From: Deltaproteobacteria bacterium
GTDB taxonomy: Bacteria; Myxococcota; Myxococcia; Myxococcales; 40CM-4-68-19
Assembly (NCBI GenBank): GCA_005879805.1
Contig: VBKL01000059.1
Coordinates: 1-37,941, forward strand
DNA: 37,941 nucleotides
Direction: 5' to 3'
The notes beneath the pieces were generated by a model. It saw only the letters and a program-made list of their open reading frames with translations, was not told the DNA's origin and searched no databases. The first letter of the stretch is position 1. Each line of letters starts with the position of its first letter. Positions 34,379 through 37,941 of the stretch are shown one piece after another. The position numbers and the translations under genes were made by a program.

Positions 34379-35017
34379 TCAGGCCTTCTTTTTACGACCG
34401 CCCGCGTCGCGCTGGAGGGCCTGGTGTACGAGTCTGGGACCGTCCTGCGCTGCGGGTGCGCCGTGACCGGCACAGAGCGCCTCGAAGGGGAGATCTGCGA
34501 GACGCCGCACACTCGCGCGCGTCCGTTCCGGATCGTCCTGGTACTCGTCGTCGACGAAGCGGAAGCCGCCCGCGTCCCGCAAGAGGAGATCGCCGCAGAA
34601 GAGGATGCCGCGCTCGGGACGCTCGAAGAGGAGCGCGAAGGACGCGTTGCACGGACCGGGACCGTGCAACGCGCGCAGGCCCAGAGGTAGCTCGCCGCCT
34701 TCCCCGTACGATACGTCGGGCGCCTCCTCGAGTCCCTGGGCACCCTCCGGCGCATAGACGCGCAAGCCAAAGCGCTTCCGGTAGCGCCAGGACGAGCGCT
34801 GGTGCGACTGCACGGTGAGGACGATTGCACGCAGGTTGCGGAGCGCTCCGAGTTGCGCCTCGACGAGCGGCAACGGATCGACGAGGACGGTCTCCTTCTC
34901 GCCGACGAGGGCGTAAGCGTCGCTGCGGAAGTCGACCCGATCGTCGTGCACCGTCCAGTGCAAGAGGCCCGGGACCACGGGGGTCATCCTGTCCGCGACC
35001 TGGCAAGGCTCCGACAT
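34379..35017 (-). CDS. Metallo-beta-lactamase-fold protein with degenerate metal site
   Basis: 212 residues. The fold is recognisable from the early strand YALVGEKETVLVDPLP, the loop equivalent to HxHxDH, GILFCGDLLLRDAGGF, and the end CAGHGAP. However the first motif reads QSHQRSSW at 70-77, so only His72 of the usual His-x-His-x-Asp-His remains, while the downstream GD and GHG positions survive. It may bind one metal or act as a non-hydrolytic member. It is divergent from the CoA-transferase operon and upstream of the zinc-ribbon gene on the same strand. Substrate unknown. Confidence 0.8.
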   Translation of the reverse strand: MSEPCQVADRMTPVVPGLLHWTVHDDRVDFRSDAYALVGEKETVLVDPLPLVEAQLGALRNLRAIVLTVQSHQRSSWRYRKRFGLRVYAPEGAQGLEEAPDVSYGEGGELPLGLRALHGPGPCNASFALLFERPERGILFCGDLLLRDAGGFRFVDDEYQDDPERTRASVRRLADLPFEALCAGHGAPAAQDGPRLVHQALQRDAGGRKKKA

Positions 35018-35062
35018 GGGCCGAACCTACCGCGCGCCCGGTCGGCAGGATACGCTCGGCGC

Positions 35063-35725
35063 ATGATGAAAGTGCTCTCCGCCGAGGAGGCGGTGGCGGA
35101 AGTCGTCTTTGACGGCGCGACGTTGATGGTGGGCGGCTTCGGCCTGGTGGGGAAGCCGCTCACGCTGGTCCGTGCGCTCAACGCCAGCGCCTTCAAGGAC
35201 CTCACCGTCATCAGCAACAACCTCGGCGAGCCGGGCAAGGGGCTCGGGGAGACGCTGCGGCTGGGCAAGGTCCGGCGCGCGATCGGGTCGTACTTCACCA
35301 CCAACCCCGACGTCGGCGCGGCGGTGCTCGCGGGCAAGCTCGAGGTGACCTTGATTCCGCAGGGAACGATGGCGGAAGCGATGCGGGCCGCGGGCGCGGG
35401 CCTGGGCGGGTTCTACACTCCGACCGCGGCGGGGACCAGGCTCGCCGAGGGCAAGGAGACCCGGGTCCTGCGCGGGCGCGAATACGTGCTCGAGGAACCG
35501 CTCCACGCCGACGTGGCCCTCATCCGCGCGCACCGCGCCGACAAGCTCGGGAACCTCGTCTACTGGAAGTCGGCGCGCAACTTCAATCCGGTGATGGCCA
35601 CCGCGGCGAAGACCGTGGTGGCCGAGGTGGACGAGATCGTCGAGGTGGGCGCGCTCGATCCGGAGATCATCGTCACGCCGCATCTGTACGTGGATCGCCT
35701 GGTCATCGCCAAGGAGCGGTTGTGA
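35063..35725 (+). CDS. scoA: 3-oxoacid CoA-transferase subunit A
   Basis: 220 residues (ATG 35063, or one codon less from ATG 35066). Family I CoA-transferase alpha subunit, with MVGGFGLVGKPLTLVRAL (the GGFG-type CoA-binding loop near the start), TVISNNLGEPGKGL, GSYFTTNP and RVLRGREYVLEEPLHADVAL. Together with subunit B it moves CoA from succinyl-CoA or acetyl-CoA to a 3-oxo acid. The pair is 4-base overlapped (stop and GTG), so translation is coupled. The acceptor may be acetoacetate or 3-oxoadipate; sequence alone does not decide. Confidence 0.93.
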   Translation: MMKVLSAEEAVAEVVFDGATLMVGGFGLVGKPLTLVRALNASAFKDLTVISNNLGEPGKGLGETLRLGKVRRAIGSYFTTNPDVGAAVLAGKLEVTLIPQGTMAEAMRAAGAGLGGFYTPTAAGTRLAEGKETRVLRGREYVLEEPLHADVALIRAHRADKLGNLVYWKSARNFNPVMATAAKTVVAEVDEIVEVGALDPEIIVTPHLYVDRLVIAKERL

Positions 35726-36342
35726 AGGAGCTGATCGCGCGGCGGGCGGCCAGGCTCCTGCAGCCGGGATGGGTGGTGAACCTCGGCATCGGCATTCCGA
35801 CTCTCGTCGCGAAGTACGTGGACGAGGGCGTCGTGTTCCTGCACAGCGAGAACGGGGTGCTCGGCGTCGGCCCGCCGCCAGGGCCGGGCGAGCTGGACGT
35901 GAACCTCATCGACGCGGGCAAGCGCCCGATCACGGTGCGCCCCGGCGCCGCCTACTTCGACAGCGCGCAATCGTTCGCGATGATCCGCGGCGGACATGTG
36001 AACGCGGCAGTGCTCGGCGCGCTGCAAGTGGACGGGCAGGGGATCATCGCCAACTGGGCGATTCCGGGAGAGCTGGTGCTCGGCGTCGGCGGCGCGATGG
36101 ATCTGCTTTCGGGGGTCCGGACCGTGATCGTAGTGATGAGCCATACGACGCGCGAGGGGGAGCCGAAGATCGTGTCGCAGCTCACGCTGCCGAAGAGCTC
36201 GCTCCGGCCGGCGGACTACCTCGTCACGGAACTGGCTACCTTTCGCGTGCGTGACGGTGGGCTCGTCCTCGACGAGTTGGTCGAGGGCGTGTCGATCGAC
36301 GAGTTGAAAGCGCGCACCGCCGCGCCGTTCAGTACGGCCTGA
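35722..36342 (+). CDS. scoB: 3-oxoacid CoA-transferase subunit B
   Basis: 206 residues from GTG 35722. The catalytic Glu43 lies in the conserved HSENGVLGVG motif, and NLGIGIPTLVA, ITVRPGAAYFDSAQSFAMIRGG and NWAIPGELVLGVGGAMDLL are typical of subunit B. The glutamate forms the acyl and CoA thioester intermediates. It completes the enzyme with the upstream subunit. Confidence 0.94.
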   Translation: MKELIARRAARLLQPGWVVNLGIGIPTLVAKYVDEGVVFLHSENGVLGVGPPPGPGELDVNLIDAGKRPITVRPGAAYFDSAQSFAMIRGGHVNAAVLGALQVDGQGIIANWAIPGELVLGVGGAMDLLSGVRTVIVVMSHTTREGEPKIVSQLTLPKSSLRPADYLVTELATFRVRDGGLVLDELVEGVSIDELKARTAAPFSTA

Positions 36343-36347
36343 TCGCC

Positions 36348-36797
36348 ATGCGCATTCGCAAGCGCGCAATCCTGGTCGTGCTGGCGGTGGTGTTCGTGCT
36401 CTTCGTGGCGAACGCGGTCGAAGGAAATCTGCTCAATCGAGCTGGGGCCGCGCTGAAGGAAGAGAACTACCCGTTGGCGCTGGAGCGAATCAAGCCGTTG
36501 GCGATGCTGGGCGACAGCACGGCGCAACAGTTGCTCGGGTGGATGTACGCGTTTGGAAATGGAACGCCGGCGAATCCGGACGAAGCATTGAAGTGGTTTC
36601 GCAGATCCTCAGGTTGGTTCAAGAAAGACGATGGGAAGGTCGGCGCCCATGCGTACTGGATCGCGAGGGTCTACGCCGGAGAGGAAATCGGCTGGCCTGC
36701 CGAGAGGAGCGAGGTGCAGGCGACACGATGGTTCCAGATCGCCGCCGACCACGGGTCTTCAGAAGCGGCCCGGCGACTCGCTGCGCGTACGCATTGA
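36348..36797 (+). CDS. Sel1-repeat protein with N-terminal membrane anchor
   Basis: 149 residues. A signal anchor (ILVVLAVVFVLFVANAV) leads to Sel1-like helical repeats: GDSTAQQLLGWMYAFGNGTP then NPDEALKWFRR, and later ATRWFQIAADHGSSEAARRL. These superhelical repeats mediate protein contacts. The composition is lower in GC than the CoA-transferase genes, and the gap of five bases to scoB is probably accidental rather than functional. No partner is apparent. Confidence 0.75.
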   Translation: MRIRKRAILVVLAVVFVLFVANAVEGNLLNRAGAALKEENYPLALERIKPLAMLGDSTAQQLLGWMYAFGNGTPANPDEALKWFRRSSGWFKKDDGKVGAHAYWIARVYAGEEIGWPAERSEVQATRWFQIAADHGSSEAARRLAARTH

Positions 36798-36818
36798 TTG
36801 CGACATACTCGCGTTCCG

Positions 36819-37076
36819 ATGGCTCGGAAATTCTTCGTGTCATTCTCGGAGAGGTCGTTGCGCGCGGTCGACGCAGCCGCGCGGACGGCAGGCGAGTCGC
36901 GTAGTGAGTTCCTGCTGCGAGCTGCCAGGGCAGAGTTGCGCCGCCTCGAGGCGTTGCCGCGAGGCGCGGTTGATGCCCTGCCCTCGGGCGCGGCATCCGA
37001 TCTCAGTACCCGATCGCGCACCCGTCCGACCTCGACTCCGAGCCGCCGCGGAGCACGCCGCTCTCCGGGTCGATGA
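36819..37076 (+). CDS. Ribbon-helix-helix (CopG-like) protein, possibly orphan antitoxin
   Basis: 85 residues from ATG 36819. The first about 45 residues (KFFVSFSERSLRAVDAAART then GESRSEFLLRAARAEL) have the pattern of an N-terminal beta strand and two helices of CopG/RHH proteins. The last 25 residues (STRSRTRPTSTPSRRGARRS) are Arg/Ser-rich and overlap the opposite gamma-glutamyltransferase gene by 74 bases, so the tail is probably read-through from a lost stop. No toxin lies next to it. Confidence 0.5.
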   Translation: MARKFFVSFSERSLRAVDAAARTAGESRSEFLLRAARAELRRLEALPRGAVDALPSGAASDLSTRSRTRPTSTPSRRGARRSPGR

Positions 37077-37941
37077 GGATCCCCTGGTACCCGCCGCCAT
37101 TCCGCGAGGTTCGCGACACTTCGTGCCCGCGGCGGACCAATTCGGCGAGCGTCGTCTCCGGGATCCCATGCTCCGCGAGCACCAGCCCACCGTTGGGCGC
37201 CTCCGGATATCCATTCGGGCTCGCGGAGCCGATGTGGTCGACGCGCGGCGCCTCGCCGGCCGCCTGCACGTCCATGCCGAAGTCGAGCATGTTGACGAGA
37301 ACCTGCACCTGACCCTGCGGCTGCATGTCGGCGCCCATCACGCCGAAGACGAACCAGGGGCGGCCGCCGCGCAGCGCGAGGGCGGGGATGATGGTGTGGA
37401 AGGGCCGCTTGCCGCCCTCGATGCGATTCGGGCTCCTCGGATCGAGCGAGAACAAGGTCCCGCGGTTCTGCATCGCGAAGCCGAGACCGGGAGGCGCCAT
37501 GCCCGAGCCGAAGTGCTGGTAGATGCTCTGGATGAGCGAGCAGCAGTTCCGCTTCGCGTCGACTGCGGCCACGTAAACGGTGTCGGATACGAGGGCGCCC
37601 GGCTGTACGCCCACGGCGGCGCGGCGCGGATTGATGAGCTTGCGTCGCTCCCGCGCGTACTCCTTGGACCGCAGCCGCTCCACCGGTACCGATGCGAGCT
37701 CCGGGTCCGCGTACCAGCGCGCGCGATCGGCGTAAGCGAGCTTCTTCGTCTCGATGAAGAGGTGCCAGTAATCCGCCGAATCAGGTCCGAGCGCGGCGAG
37801 GTCGTCGCCCTCGAGCATGTTCAGCATTTCCAGCACCGTCAGGCCCTGCCCGGGCTGCGGCAATTCGAGCACCTCGACGCCGCGATAGGTGGTCGAGATC
37901 GGATCCACCCACTTCGGCTCGCAGCGGGCGAGGTCGTCCGC
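37003..37941 (-). CDS. ggt: Gamma-glutamyltransferase family protein (runs off right edge)
   Basis: Only the C-terminal part (313 codons with stop) is in the window; the frame is open to the edge, reading DDLARCEPKW before the methionine at 37908. GGT signatures include TYRGVEVLELPQPGQGLTVL, the DTVYVAAVD segment where the autoprocessing nucleophile Thr begins the small subunit, NRGTLFSLDPRSPN, KRPFHTIIPALAL, GVMGADMQPQGQVQVLVNML and GGYQGILIDPESGVLRGGSE. It hydrolyses or transfers gamma-glutamyl groups, usually periplasmic. The N-terminal signal and large subunit lie outside. Confidence 0.9.
   Translation of the reverse strand, partial: ADDLARCEPKWVDPISTTYRGVEVLELPQPGQGLTVLEMLNMLEGDDLAALGPDSADYWHLFIETKKLAYADRARWYADPELASVPVERLRSKEYARERRKLINPRRAAVGVQPGALVSDTVYVAAVDAKRNCCSLIQSIYQHFGSGMAPPGLGFAMQNRGTLFSLDPRSPNRIEGGKRPFHTIIPALALRGGRPWFVFGVMGADMQPQGQVQVLVNMLDFGMDVQAAGEAPRVDHIGSASPNGYPEAPNGGLVLAEHGIPETTLAELVRRGHEVSRTSRNGGGYQGILIDPESGVLRGGSESRSDGCAIGY

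Overview
The window is high-GC DNA (clearly above 65% by eye) with densely packed genes. Gene content suggests an uncultured soil-type proteobacterial relative, most likely Myxococcota/Deltaproteobacteria. The pointers are a Liv-type ABC operon carrying acyl-CoA ligases, glutaryl-CoA dehydrogenase, CaiB- and Ato/Sco-type CoA transferases, large MacB/FtsX-like (ADOP) permeases, a bacterial-repeat lipoprotein, and an ECF sigma/anti-sigma pair. No rRNA, tRNA, CRISPR array, insertion sequence or phage module was recognised, so the taxon call is inference only.

Layout. 1-3.9 kb: the start of a membrane-anchored Ala/Pro-rich protein running off the left edge, an NHL beta-propeller protein (minus) and an ADOP permease (plus). 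The last two meet head to head at about 1405-1441, and neither has a start codon. 3.9-13.6 kb: a minus-strand block in the order livG, fadD-like acyl-CoA ligase, livH, livM, livK, livF, a small membrane protein, a PaaK-like ligase, a cupin and an SDR. It looks like an uptake-and-CoA-activation locus for organic acids. 13.7-16.2 kb: AlkB-like dioxygenase coupled to a CaiB/BaiF CoA transferase, then a VapBC toxin-antitoxin pair. 16.2-20.7 kb: a lipoprotein with a late frameshift, GcdH, a DUF1345 membrane protein and a tandem rhodanese. 20.8-25 kb: a binding protein plus two permeases of a carbohydrate-type ABC importer with no ATPase gene, converging on an ECF sigma factor preceded by its anti-sigma gene. 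25.1-30.4 kb: a LarA-like protein, a periplasmic metallo-hydrolase, a SUKH-like protein of visibly lower GC, and divergent zinc alcohol dehydrogenase and aldehyde dehydrogenase genes around a palindromic operator candidate. 30.4-37.9 kb: a second ADOP permease whose start codon lies inside a large dyad, PAP2, a zinc-ribbon protein, a degenerate metallo-beta-lactamase-fold protein, both subunits of a 3-oxoacid CoA-transferase, a Sel1 protein, an orphan ribbon-helix-helix protein, and a gamma-glutamyltransferase running off the right edge.

Functional theme. Most enzymes act on carboxylic acids and acyl-CoA thioesters: Liv uptake, two ligases, two CoA-transferase types, glutaryl-CoA dehydrogenase, and the alcohol-to-aldehyde-to-acid pair. 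This fits a heterotroph degrading aromatic, fatty or dicarboxylic acids. The clearest undescribed signals are the two dyad operators (28975-28998 and 30493-30530), the head-to-head gene junction at 1.4 kb, and the non-canonical active sites of the SDR and one metallo-beta-lactamase-fold protein. Three reading-frame problems (1.4 kb, 13.6 kb, 16.47 kb) raise the possibility of assembly indels.
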